Below, piece by piece: positions 17,320-26,700 of a DNA stretch of 64,000 nt. Position 1 is the first letter of the stretch. Each line of letters opens with the position of its first letter. The position numbers and the translations under genes are program-made. Source of the stretch: Hellea balneolensis DSM 19091 (GTDB taxonomy: Bacteria; Pseudomonadota; Alphaproteobacteria; Caulobacterales; Maricaulaceae); the NCBI RefSeq assembly GCF_000428525.1, contig NZ_AUAC01000008.1, forward strand, positions 62,001 through 126,000, given 5' to 3'. A model generated the notes under the pieces. It did not search any database and was not told where the DNA came from. It was given only the letters and a program-made list of their open reading frames with translations.

Positions 17320-18875
17320 AGGCCGCTCATAAAGTCCTCAGCGGCGAGGCGTCCCGCAAATTGCGGCAAACCCGCAATCTGTAAGGCAGAAATAACCGCT
17401 GCTAATGACGCATCATCCAATGTACCGCGATCTATCATGGAGGCGGCCCGCAAAGCAGTTTCGGCTCGAGACCCCGCTTTCGCGGCAGCGTCAAGCGCCA
17501 AAAGCTCTCCGGCTTTAATTGAAATACCGGTACCGCTGCCGACGCCGCTGAGCGCCGCCTCAGCTTCGCCGGTTAAGCGCGAACCCATAGCCGTGGCAAT
17601 AAAGGTATCCCGAATTGCGCGGCGTTTTTCAGTACCCTCCGCCGCGAGGCGCGTTTCTATATCCTCCCCAAGACTGCCCAAAGTAAAGCCATTACCAAGT
17701 GCATCTGCAACCAGCGCAATGCGTAATTTCTGCTGGCCTTCGGGCAGAGCCTGATAAAAACCTTGCAATGCGCCAACATCGCCGCGCTCAATTGCAGCTC
17801 GGGTGAATATCTTTACATCCGCTTCGGCTTGGAGGCTTACTGGTATAATAGCCATGTTATTTTCGAACAGCTTTGCAAAGCGGGAAAACACGCCTTTTTT
17901 ATCAGCCGCCGTCAAAATAAGGGCCATCGCTTCAACCGCCGTGCGCGCATCCCCGCTTGAAGTCGCAAGCTGGAAAATTTGGGCCGTTCCTTTTGGGCCA
18001 ATATTAGCTTTCGCGGAGTCCAAATCAAATCCTGCCCCGCCTGCCAATTCATCCTCATCAAAGGACAAATCCGAAAACGCGCTTGTCATTTGCGCATCGC
18101 TGAGGCTATCGGCAAATTCGAAAATCGCCTTGACTCGGTCCTCAGGCTTTGCGGCTGCGTCCATTGCCGTTTGCGCAGAAAGCGAGCCGTCATCAGGCGC
18201 GGCGCGTTTCGCCATGATTTTCAATAAGGGCGATGCAGTGCTCTCTATCATTGGCGGGGTTTTCGATACGCCCGTCAAAACCTTCATAAGTTCAAAATAG
18301 GCCTCATCTTCATGGCCTGAATTTTTCAAAAGCTCTGTCGTCAGTTCAGCCGCAGACAACTCATCGCGGACGATATGGCAGAAGGCGCGTAACTTGGCCC
18401 AATAAGGCTCGCCGCGCCCTTGCGTAATATTATCAGCTGTTTGGCAGGCTTCCGTCACATCGCCTCCCGCTAAAGCTAGGTCGGTGCGCACAGTTGGGTC
18501 GCGGGTTATTTCAGGGTTTCGCGCGGCAATGTTTTCCAAGGCTGCCTTATCCCCCATCGCCATGACGGTCTGCAATCGCACACGGTCATAATTGGATCTA
18601 TCGCCTTCGGGCGGAACGCCTGCGGATAAAATGACTGCCTCTATCATGTCCTGCACAATCGCCTTCTCTGAAGAGAGCGGCAATTCCTGCATAAGACGGA
18701 CAGCCGTTTTGGCCGATGTGCCTTGCCATAAAGCGGCATCAAGGCCGCCGCTACGCGCATCAATTACGCCTGCATCAAAGGCTTGCGCGGCGTCAAGCTC
18801 GCCCGTCACAATAGATTGCGCCTGAGCTAAACCAGGCATCAGCGCAAAAACAGATGTGAGGAGCCAAGCTTTCAT
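17316..18875 (-). CDS. Exported hypothetical protein upstream of xerD
   Basis: A protein of about 519 residues if it begins at MKAWLLTSVFALMPGLAQA, a clear Sec signal peptide. The frame is open to 18905, but the inner start lies one base after the stop of a 46-aa membrane peptide gene, and the longer version would add a charged tail before the signal. The mature part is Ala/Leu-rich and helical throughout (for instance KAIFEFADSLSDAQMTSAFSDL), with no Cys pattern except ACQTADNI and FCHIVRDE. Tetratricopeptide-like or HEAT-like solenoid structure is likely, but no family was recognised. It overlaps xerD by 4 bases, so it is translationally coupled. Confidence 0.8.
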   Translation of the reverse strand: MKAWLLTSVFALMPGLAQAQSIVTGELDAAQAFDAGVIDARSGGLDAALWQGTSAKTAVRLMQELPLSSEKAIVQDMIEAVILSAGVPPEGDRSNYDRVRLQTVMAMGDKAALENIAARNPEITRDPTVRTDLALAGGDVTEACQTADNITQGRGEPYWAKLRAFCHIVRDELSAAELTTELLKNSGHEDEAYFELMKVLTGVSKTPPMIESTASPLLKIMAKRAAPDDGSLSAQTAMDAAAKPEDRVKAIFEFADSLSDAQMTSAFSDLSFDEDELAGGAGFDLDSAKANIGPKGTAQIFQLATSSGDARTAVEAMALILTAADKKGVFSRFAKLFENNMAIIPVSLQAEADVKIFTRAAIERGDVGALQGFYQALPEGQQKLRIALVADALGNGFTLGSLGEDIETRLAAEGTEKRRAIRDTFIATAMGSRLTGEAEAALSGVGSGTGISIKAGELLALDAAAKAGSRAETALRAASMIDRGTLDDASLAAVISALQIAGLPQFAGRLAAEDFMSGL

Positions 18876-18876
18876 A

Positions 18877-19017
18877 TTATTTCTCATAGGTGTCCGGGAG
18901 CTCAATTGTTTGTATCTCCTGCGGGGCGTTTTCCGGCGACGCGCCCGATAATAACCACATAAACACGCCTATGAGCAGAATAAGTAAAATACCGCCGCCA
19001 ATTGCAATTTTTTTCAT
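18877..19017 (-). CDS. 46-aa single-pass membrane peptide
   Basis: A short gene starting with MKKIAIGGGILLILLIGVF. It has one transmembrane helix (about 4-23) followed by an acidic periplasmic tail (PENAPQEIQTIELPDTYEK). The stop is one base before the start of the exported protein gene, so the two are likely co-translated. It is the first gene of the leftward xerD operon and is divergent from aroK. The positive N-terminus, helix length and tight junction support it as real. Function unknown. Confidence 0.7.
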   Translation of the reverse strand: MKKIAIGGGILLILLIGVFMWLLSGASPENAPQEIQTIELPDTYEK

Positions 19018-19064
19018 CTGACAAGCCTTTTTTAAGATTCGCGCCCATATTGCGCTTTAAGTAT

Positions 19065-19088
19065 TGAGCATAAGTTATTTTATGCTCA
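19065..19088. promoter_or_regulatory. Perfect inverted repeat between the xerD operon and aroK
   Basis: TGAGCATAA and TTATGCTCA form a perfect 9-bp dyad around the spacer GTTATT. It lies in the 152-bp divergent gap, 47 bp before the 46-aa peptide gene and 81 bp before aroK. No T run follows on either side, so it is more likely an operator than a terminator. The regulator is not known. Confidence 0.5.
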
Positions 19089-19169
19089 TATTAAGGCAAA
19101 TTTCCGTGGTTATGCTAGCGCCTTTCTCAGAAAGGCTGCAGCTTAGCTACGAGACGAAGGATAAGGCCA

Positions 19170-19712
19170 ATGAGCCCGGACATAACCACACGTCCCATTG
19201 CCCTAGTGGGTTTGATGGGTGTCGGTAAAACAACAGTCGGTCGGCGGCTGGCCAAGAAGCTTGGCCGTGACTTTTATGACTCTGACGATGAAATTGAGCT
19301 GGCTTCGGGCCGCACAGTTGCGGGATATTTCCGGGATCACGGCGAGGCAGAATTCAGAAAAGGTGAGCGCCGCGTGATAGAGCGCCTACTGGACGGAACA
19401 CCTATAATCCTTGCGACGGGCGGCGGGGCTTTTATCCCGAACGAGACCCGTAAAATACTCAAGGAAAAAGCCTTAACGATTTGGCTTAAAGGCGACTTTA
19501 ACACCGTCATGGAACGGGTCAGCCGCAACAGGGAAAAACGCCCTTTACTACGCGTTGAAGACCCGCGCGCCAAAATGCGCGAGCTTATGGATATCCGCCA
19601 TCCGATTTATGCCAAAGCTCACATCACTGTTCCGATTGCGCGCGGCCCTCACATCCGCACGGTTCACAAAGTCATTCGCGCCATTAAAGCTCATGAAAGT
19701 GAAACTGCATGA
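19170..19712 (+). CDS. aroK: Shikimate kinase
   Basis: AroK phosphorylates shikimate in the chorismate pathway. The 180-residue protein has the Walker A motif GLMGVGKTTVGRR (about 14-26), the shikimate-binding FYDSDDEIE and GEAEFRKGERRVI, the Walker-B-like ILATGGGAFI, and the lid RNREKRPLLR. It overlaps aroB by 4 bases (ATGA), a standard aroK-aroB operon. The gap upstream holds a strong dyad that may control this operon, the divergent xerD operon, or both. Confidence 0.97.
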   Translation: MSPDITTRPIALVGLMGVGKTTVGRRLAKKLGRDFYDSDDEIELASGRTVAGYFRDHGEAEFRKGERRVIERLLDGTPIILATGGGAFIPNETRKILKEKALTIWLKGDFNTVMERVSRNREKRPLLRVEDPRAKMRELMDIRHPIYAKAHITVPIARGPHIRTVHKVIRAIKAHESETA

Positions 19713-20815
19713 CCACCGTCACTGTCGATTTAGGTGAGCGTAGCTATGATATTGTCATAGGCGAAGATTTACTGAAGAATGCAGCGAATTACATCACGCC
19801 GCAGCTTAAAGCCAAACGCGTTGCTATTGTGACGGATGAGAATGTTCACGCCCTTCATGGTAAGACGTTAGAAACTGCGCTTGCGGGTCTTGAAACGCAT
19901 ATGATCATACGCCCGGCAGGAGAAAATCAGAAAAGTTTTGATGGATTACAAGCTGTTTTAGACGCGCTGTTCCGCGCAGGATTTGATCGCAATGATACGC
20001 TTATCGCCTTTGGCGGCGGCGTCATCGGCGACCTGACAGGCTTTGCAGCGTCCGTCTATAAGCGCGGCTGTCAATTCATCCAAATCCCCACAACTCTTCT
20101 TTCGCAAGTCGATAGTTCGGTTGGCGGGAAGACGGCCATAAATAATGAATTTGGAAAGAACCTCATTGGGGCCTTTTACCAGCCCAAATTGGTCCTGGCT
20201 GATACCTCCGTCTTAAAAACGCTGCCCTTAAGAGAGTTAAAAGCGGGATATGCCGAAGTTGTAAAATATGGGCTTCTGGGGGATAAATCATTTTTTGAAT
20301 GGCTCGAAAGTCATGGCCAAGATGTTCTGAACTTAGACCCTGTGGCTACGGCTCAAGCGGTCGCAATATCTTGCGAGACCAAAGCCCGTATCGTTGCAGC
20401 GGATGAGCAGGAGCGCGGCGAAAGGGCACTTTTAAATCTGGGCCACACATTCGCCCATGCCTTGGAAATAGAAGCTGGCTATTCAGGCGATTTGCTTCAC
20501 GGAGAAGCCGTCAGTGCGGGAATGGAAATGGCCTTTGAGTATAGCGCCGCGCAAGGGCTATGCCCGCTCAGTGACGCCGAAAAAGTCAAGACCCATTTTA
20601 AAACATTGGAACTTACCTCCATCAACGACATTGCGCCTTTGCTTAAAGATGCAGAAAAACTACTCACCCATATGGACCAGGATAAAAAAAATGAAGGCGG
20701 CGCTTTAACACTTATTCTGGCCCGGGCCATTGGTGAAGCCTTTGTTCAAAAGTCTGCGCCGCGAGAGGCCGTTCTGAATTATCTCACTCATTTATCAGAG
20801 ACCGTTAATGCTTGA
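19709..20815 (+). CDS. aroB: 3-dehydroquinate synthase
   Basis: AroB converts DAHP to 3-dehydroquinate, the second step of the shikimate pathway, using NAD+ and a divalent metal. The 368-residue protein shows the NAD-binding AFGGGVIGDLTGFAASVYKRG and IPTTLLSQVDSSVGGKTAIN, and metal ligands in AGYAEVVKYG (Glu), NLGHTFAHALE (His) and LLHGEAVSAGMEMA (His). All expected motifs are present. The last codons overlap the start of the CNNM/CorC gene by 8 bases, so aroK-aroB-CNNM form one transcription unit. Confidence 0.97.
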   Translation: MTTVTVDLGERSYDIVIGEDLLKNAANYITPQLKAKRVAIVTDENVHALHGKTLETALAGLETHMIIRPAGENQKSFDGLQAVLDALFRAGFDRNDTLIAFGGGVIGDLTGFAASVYKRGCQFIQIPTTLLSQVDSSVGGKTAINNEFGKNLIGAFYQPKLVLADTSVLKTLPLRELKAGYAEVVKYGLLGDKSFFEWLESHGQDVLNLDPVATAQAVAISCETKARIVAADEQERGERALLNLGHTFAHALEIEAGYSGDLLHGEAVSAGMEMAFEYSAAQGLCPLSDAEKVKTHFKTLELTSINDIAPLLKDAEKLLTHMDQDKKNEGGALTLILARAIGEAFVQKSAPREAVLNYLTHLSETVNA

Positions 20816-22112
20816 CGCTTTCCTACAGCCCGAAAACCTCATCATGCTGGGCATTGTGCTTTTCCTGTTATGTTTTTCAGGTTTTTTCTCTGGCTCTGAA
20901 ACCGCTCTGACGGCCGCCTCGCGCGCCCGCATGCATGCGGCGGAAAAAGACGGTGATCGGCGCGCAGGCATTGTTTCAAAATTGCTGAATATGCGTGAGC
21001 GGCTATTGGGCGGTATTTTGCTTGGTAATAATATGGTCAATATCCTCGCCTCGGTTCTAACGACGGCTGTTTTTACAAATATCTTTGGTGATGGCGGCGT
21101 CGCCCTGGCCGGCGCGACATTGGTTATGACACTGCTTATTCTGATTTTCGCCGAGGTCTTGCCTAAAACCTATGCCATATCCCAACCAGATAAGATGGCC
21201 CTCAAAGTCGCACGGCCCATAAATATTATCGTCAAAATTTTCGCTCCGATTGTGTCAATTGTTCAGCTCATTGTGAACGGGACTCTGCGTCTCTTCGGAA
21301 TTGATACAAATGCAAGCGCTTGGACGGCGGCTGATGAGATTAAAGGGGCTGTCGATCTTCACCTTGAAGAAGGTGCGGTGGCCAAACGCGCAAGAGATCA
21401 AATTTACGGCGTTTTGGAAATCGGCGAACTTGATGTTGAAGAGGTCATGATTCACCGCAAAAATGTGACGATGATTGATGTGGACTTACCCGCTGATCAA
21501 ATCGTTAAGGAAGTGCTCGCGACAGGTCATTCTCGCGTTCCTGTTTATTCAGAAGATCAAGATAATATTATTGGCATCCTTCACGTCAAAGACGTTTTAA
21601 AATCACTCTCAAAAAGCGGCGGGGATTTATCGGCCTTGGAAGCCCGTAAAATTATGCGCGACGCTTGGTTCGTGCCAGAAACCACATCGGTCGTAAAACA
21701 GCTTAGAGCCTTCCAACAAAAACGCGAGCATTTTGCGCTAGTTGTGGATGAATATGGCGCCTTGATGGGCGTGCTTACGCTCGAAGATATTCTTGAGGAA
21801 ATCGTAGGCGACATTCAAGACGAATATGATGAAGACGTTGAAGGCGTACAGCGCTTAAAAGAAGGCGGCGCCGTTATTCAAGGCCATATTGCCGTGAGAG
21901 ATGTCAATCGTGCCATGGACTGGAAGCTCCCCGATGAAGAGGCTGTGACCATTGCGGGTCTCGTCATTCACGAGTCGCAAACCATCCCTGAAATCGGGCA
22001 AACCTTTGCCTATTATGGCTATCGCTTTGAGATTTTAGAAAAATTACGTAATCAAATCATTTCGCTGAAAGTCACTAAAACCTTCGAACCGGACCAGCGC
22101 AGTGAAAGTTAA
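20808..22112 (+). CDS. CNNM/CorC (HlyC) family transporter-associated protein
   Basis: A 434-residue membrane protein. An N-terminal DUF21/CNNM domain (about 10-185) carries four hydrophobic segments and FFSGSETALTAASRARMHA, the characteristic first-helix signature. A CBS-domain pair lies at about 200-330 (GHSRVPVYSEDQDNIIGILHVKDVL, VVDEYGALMGVLTLEDILEEIVGDI), followed by a CorC_HlyC domain to the end. Members have been linked to Mg2+ and Co2+ efflux or tolerance. The start overlaps aroB, and the following amidohydrolase gene begins inside its last codons. Confidence 0.95.
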   Translation: MLDAFLQPENLIMLGIVLFLLCFSGFFSGSETALTAASRARMHAAEKDGDRRAGIVSKLLNMRERLLGGILLGNNMVNILASVLTTAVFTNIFGDGGVALAGATLVMTLLILIFAEVLPKTYAISQPDKMALKVARPINIIVKIFAPIVSIVQLIVNGTLRLFGIDTNASAWTAADEIKGAVDLHLEEGAVAKRARDQIYGVLEIGELDVEEVMIHRKNVTMIDVDLPADQIVKEVLATGHSRVPVYSEDQDNIIGILHVKDVLKSLSKSGGDLSALEARKIMRDAWFVPETTSVVKQLRAFQQKREHFALVVDEYGALMGVLTLEDILEEIVGDIQDEYDEDVEGVQRLKEGGAVIQGHIAVRDVNRAMDWKLPDEEAVTIAGLVIHESQTIPEIGQTFAYYGYRFEILEKLRNQIISLKVTKTFEPDQRSES

Positions 22113-23778
22113 GTACTTTACTCTAGCAGCGGCTCTGTTCTGCGGCGCTTGCCAAAATGCGGCTGAGCAAGATGCGCAAAAAGACGCCACGGTTTTCACC
22201 AATGGCACCATAATTACGATGGACCCTCAGAACCCTATTGCTTCGCAATTGATTATCCAAGGCGATAAAATCAGCGCTCTTAAATACCCTGAAGATGATT
22301 TCAAAATTTCTGATCGCAGTTCAGCCAATATAGTGGATTTGGGCGGAAGAACTATACTTCCCGGCATTATTGATAGTCATGTCCATGTGCGTGAATTGGG
22401 AATGGATGCGGTCAAAGCTGACCTAGTCGGCGTTAAAAACACGGCGCAAATAGTTGATCGGTTAAAGCAGCGCTTTCCGAACCCCAATCCCGGGCAATGG
22501 CTTATCGGCCAAGGGTGGGATGAAGGCATATTCGCCTCTATTGGCTATCCTGACCGTGCCGAATTGGACGAAGCTTTTCCAAACAACCCTGTAAAATTGG
22601 AAAGCCTTCACGGCTTTGGCGGATTTTATAACGGGGCCGCGCTTGCAATTGCCGAAATTGATAAAGCTACGCCGGAGCCGGAGGTTGGAAATATCTTGCG
22701 CCGCGAAAATGGGGAGCCAACCGGAGTCATGCTGACCCTCGCACAAGACCTCGTTAATCGCCACGTTCCAGCGCCCACACAGACTCAGCTTGAAGAGGCT
22801 ATTTCGGCGGGTCTTTATAAGATGGCAAAAGCAGGCGTCACATCTGTGCATGAGGCGGGAATGACTCCGCAAGACGTGGCGGCGTTTAAAGCCCTCGCGG
22901 AAAGAGACGAGTTGCCTATTCGCGTTTACGGCATGTTGGACGGCAATGATGGCCCGCTAATGAAACACTGGTTTGCAACTGGGCCGCTAGATGACCCTCA
23001 GGACTTTCTGGATATTCGCGGCGTGAAGGTCTTCTATGACGGATCCTTGGGCTCGCGCACGGCTCTCATGGCCGCGCCCTATTCAGATCAGCCTGACAAA
23101 GCCAACCCTACGGAACGTATAACGCCTGAAGCCGTTTTTTCTTTGGGTCAACGCTCTGCTAAATACGGGTTTCAAATGGCGGTGCACGCCATTGGCGATG
23201 AAGGCAATAACCGAACGCTTGGTCTGTATGAGAAGGCATTAGAGACGCAGCCGCCACAAGATCACCGCTGGCGTATTGAACATGCGCAGGTCGTCCTGCC
23301 TGATTTCTATAAGCGCCAAGCCGCGCTAGGCGTAATCGCTTCCATGCAGTCCTCTCATGCGGTTGGCGATAGCAAATGGGCCGAAGACCGCGTCGGGCCT
23401 GACCGCATTCGTCATGCCTATGCGTGGCAAACGATTTTAGACAATGGCGGAAGATTGCTTATGAATTCAGATTTACCGGGCGAGCCGTGGGAGCCAATGG
23501 AAACACTTTATTTCGCTGTGAACAGAAAGCCGCTTAATGCGCCGGCGGAGGCGGAAGGTTGGTATATGGAGCAAACCCTGTCTGTGCCTGAGGCGCTCAA
23601 ATCGATGACAATTGAGAACGCTTACGGCGCTTTCCAAGAGGATAATCTCGGCAGCATAGAGCCGGGCAAATGGGCTGATTTTATTGTGCTTGACGCTAAT
23701 CCGATGACAGTGCCGCCCCACCTCCTGAAAGATATACAGGTTGAGCAGACATGGGTTGCAGGGCGTAAGCTGAATTAA
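22102..23778 (+). CDS. YtcJ-like metal-dependent amidohydrolase lipoprotein
   Basis: A 558-residue member of the amidohydrolase superfamily, YtcJ-like. The GTG start gives a lipoprotein signal with lipobox LFCGAC, so the enzyme should be anchored in the periplasm. The metal-site motifs are IDSHVHVRELG (HxH), GVKVFYDGSLGSRTA, MAVHAIGDEGNNR, WRIEHAQV and the Asp in LLMNSDLPGEP. The substrate is unknown; relatives hydrolyse amides or act on N-substituted compounds. The start lies inside the end of the CNNM gene. The stop shares a TTAA palindrome with the convergent RTX protease gene. Confidence 0.9.
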   Translation: MKVKYFTLAAALFCGACQNAAEQDAQKDATVFTNGTIITMDPQNPIASQLIIQGDKISALKYPEDDFKISDRSSANIVDLGGRTILPGIIDSHVHVRELGMDAVKADLVGVKNTAQIVDRLKQRFPNPNPGQWLIGQGWDEGIFASIGYPDRAELDEAFPNNPVKLESLHGFGGFYNGAALAIAEIDKATPEPEVGNILRRENGEPTGVMLTLAQDLVNRHVPAPTQTQLEEAISAGLYKMAKAGVTSVHEAGMTPQDVAAFKALAERDELPIRVYGMLDGNDGPLMKHWFATGPLDDPQDFLDIRGVKVFYDGSLGSRTALMAAPYSDQPDKANPTERITPEAVFSLGQRSAKYGFQMAVHAIGDEGNNRTLGLYEKALETQPPQDHRWRIEHAQVVLPDFYKRQAALGVIASMQSSHAVGDSKWAEDRVGPDRIRHAYAWQTILDNGGRLLMNSDLPGEPWEPMETLYFAVNRKPLNAPAEAEGWYMEQTLSVPEALKSMTIENAYGAFQEDNLGSIEPGKWADFIVLDANPMTVPPHLLKDIQVEQTWVAGRKLN

Positions 23779-26700
23779 ATCAGCGCATCCATATCAAAGA
23801 TTTCTTCGGGCTCAGCCGCGAAGGCGTTAGGGTCATTTAGCGGGACAGCGGCTGGCGGTGTGCCGCCAAAATCAAAGTCGCTTGCACTTAAATCAGCAAT
23901 ATTACGGCCGACAATAGTCAGCGTATTACCTGCACCGAAGTTAAAGATGACATTACCGCCCGCATCAGAAGCGATTGCCTGTAATTCTGCAAAGCTGTCA
24001 AAATTCGGATCCCCGCCAAGAATAAAGATAGTCTCACCGCCAAAGAAGTCGGAAATTACATCTGCGCCGTCATTGGCCGTATCATAACCAAAGCTGTCTA
24101 TTCCTGCGCCGCCAAAAAGGCTATCATTACCCTGGTCACCTGCCAGATAATCATTCCCACCATTGCCGAGCAAGGTATCATTATTATCAGACCCTGAGAT
24201 AGAGTCATCAAAACTAGTCCCAAAGACGCGTTCAATGCTGATATAAGTATCCCCATCCGCATCACCGCCTGTACCGCCTGAAACGAGGTTTACAATGACG
24301 CCGGATGACGAGCCCAAATAGGACACCGTATCAAAATCGGCACCGCCATCAATGGTATCACCCCCGGATGAGCCAAAGATAAAATCATTATCGTCGCCGC
24401 CATTAATCGTATCATTTCCGGGCTGGCCAAATAATGTATCAATGCCGTCACCTCCGGATAAGTCATCGTCACCCTCGCCCCCTAAAATGCGGTCATTACC
24501 CTCGCGGCCCGTAAGAGCATCATTACCGCCGCGGCCCTCCAAGCGATTGTCACCTCCGTCGCCGGTAATTATGTCTCCGAAATCAGAGCCAAAGACCCAT
24601 TCGATTGACGTATATGTGTCGCCTTCAGCTTCATTATTTAATCCATCTAGAATAAGATCAACATCTACCGCGCCTGTCGATAGCGTATAATTGACGATAT
24701 CGATGCCTGCGCCGCCATCAAAACTATCCGCTCCGGAGCCGCCAAAGAAGCGGTCATTACCACCGCCTCCGATCAAGGTATCATCTCCATCAAAACCGCG
24801 TAGTTCATTCGCGCTACCATTACCCGTAATGACGTCGTTAAAATCAGAACCGTAAATCGCTTCCAATCCAAAATAAGTGTCACCCGCTGCATCGCCAACT
24901 GTGCCGCCAGACGCCAAGCTCAGCTCGACTGCGCTGGTGGCATCACGGTAACTACCAATATCAAATCCAGCGCCGCCATTGAGTTGGTCACTACCCGAAG
25001 ATCCAAAAAGCGTATCATTGCCAGCATCGCCGCGTTGAATGTCATTACCTGCGCCGCCATAGATTCGGTCAATTCCGCCGCCGCCATTGATTTGGTCATT
25101 GCCGTCTTCACCGAAGAAGAACTCATTGGCATTTGACCCTGTAATGATATCACTAAAGTCTGAAAGGTAATAACGCTCTATGCTGCTGAAACTGTCGCCA
25201 TTGGCTTCACCCACTGTTCCGCCAGTCTCAACATTAAAACGCACACCTGTTGTAGCCCCGCGATAATCCGCCGAATCAAAACCAGCACCGCCATTTAAAG
25301 CATCCGCCCCATCGCCTCCAATAAGGCGATCAGCACCGTCACCGCCATTTATAACATCATCACCAGCGGCCCCATTGATAATATCATTTCCGCCAAGCCC
25401 GTTTATAGTTTCATTGGCGGCGGTGCCTGTGAAATTGTCATTTCCCTCGGTGAGGTTTATATCCCCGTTCTGGCCAACCCGGTCCCACCCGATCACGTCA
25501 AAGGCCCGAATGTCAAGTTCTGTAATTGTGTTGGCTTGCCCGGCCGGAGCAGAGGTGGGGTCCATAATACCTAAACCCAAGCCGTCTCTCCAATGGCTGG
25601 CTTGCTGTCCGTCGCCATTTTGACGACCCGAAGAAAAGAATCCCAAATTTGTGACGCCGCCATCAATGGAGAAATAAGGATCACCGCCATAACCCAAGTC
25701 TCGCGTACCGGCGCCGAAAGTGGCTTGCGAATTATCACTATAGCGAAAAATATCGAGCTGATTGAAAATCGCAAACCCGTTCAGATCGATGGTAGAGTTA
25801 TTATCAACAATATCGACACCGCTAGTGAAGCCCAGAGCATGGCCAATTTCATGAAATGCAACGCCGACAAAATCTATATGCCCAGGGTCAATGCCATCAG
25901 TAGGGTCAAAATCGAAATTGAAGTCGCTGTTAAATGTAATACTCGCATAAGCGCTTGAGCCATCATCTATCGCATTACCGTTTGCATCAATATTAATACC
26001 TAGAGCTAATGCGGTCGTGCTATTAATCGCTAAGAAATTATTATTATTCGAATTATCATTATCAAGAATGTAATTACCATTTTGATCTTGGGTAGCGAAC
26101 TCCAGCGAGGTTCCCATCGCCAGATTTGCAATAGCTGTAGCGTCATCTTCGGATGTGCCATCGGCTATCAAAGCATCGCGATAGACTTCATATGTAAGAA
26201 CAACACGCGTTGATCCTGCCGACCCCAAAACGCCAGGATTTAATGATGAGAAGCCTACATCCAAGCGAATATCCACATCATCAGACAGAAAGCTCTGCCA
26301 TAGTGCAACGGCTGCTAAGAAACCAGCTTCTGCGTCAGTGCCAGGTCCAACACCACCTGTATCATTTAAGGTGAAAGTTAGGTCTGACATCGGCGCCATG
26401 GCAGTCATAGATTGAATATCATAGCCATCAGAGCCCACAAGCCATGAGGGGTCGGGCGCTGCGTGGCTGTGATAATACATCCCGTCTTGGAAATACGGCA
26501 TCATGGCCGCAACAAAGTCTGCATCCCCATTCTGCCCGTCACAGGACACGCAGGGACAGCAAGAGGTTACATTATTGTCAGTGTCTGCCGTGCTGAGTTC
26601 AAAACTCTTCTCTTTTATGACGACTTCGAAAGTGGTTTCTGGAATTAAGCTAGGCGCATTATTGGAGGCTGATATATTTTGTTCGATTACGCCGCCAGGG

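Noticed and set aside
24050-25450. Dense repeat pattern considered as a CRISPR array
   Set aside because: The period is set by glycine/aspartate codons of RTX nonapeptides in one open frame. There are no identical 25-40 bp repeats with unique spacers.
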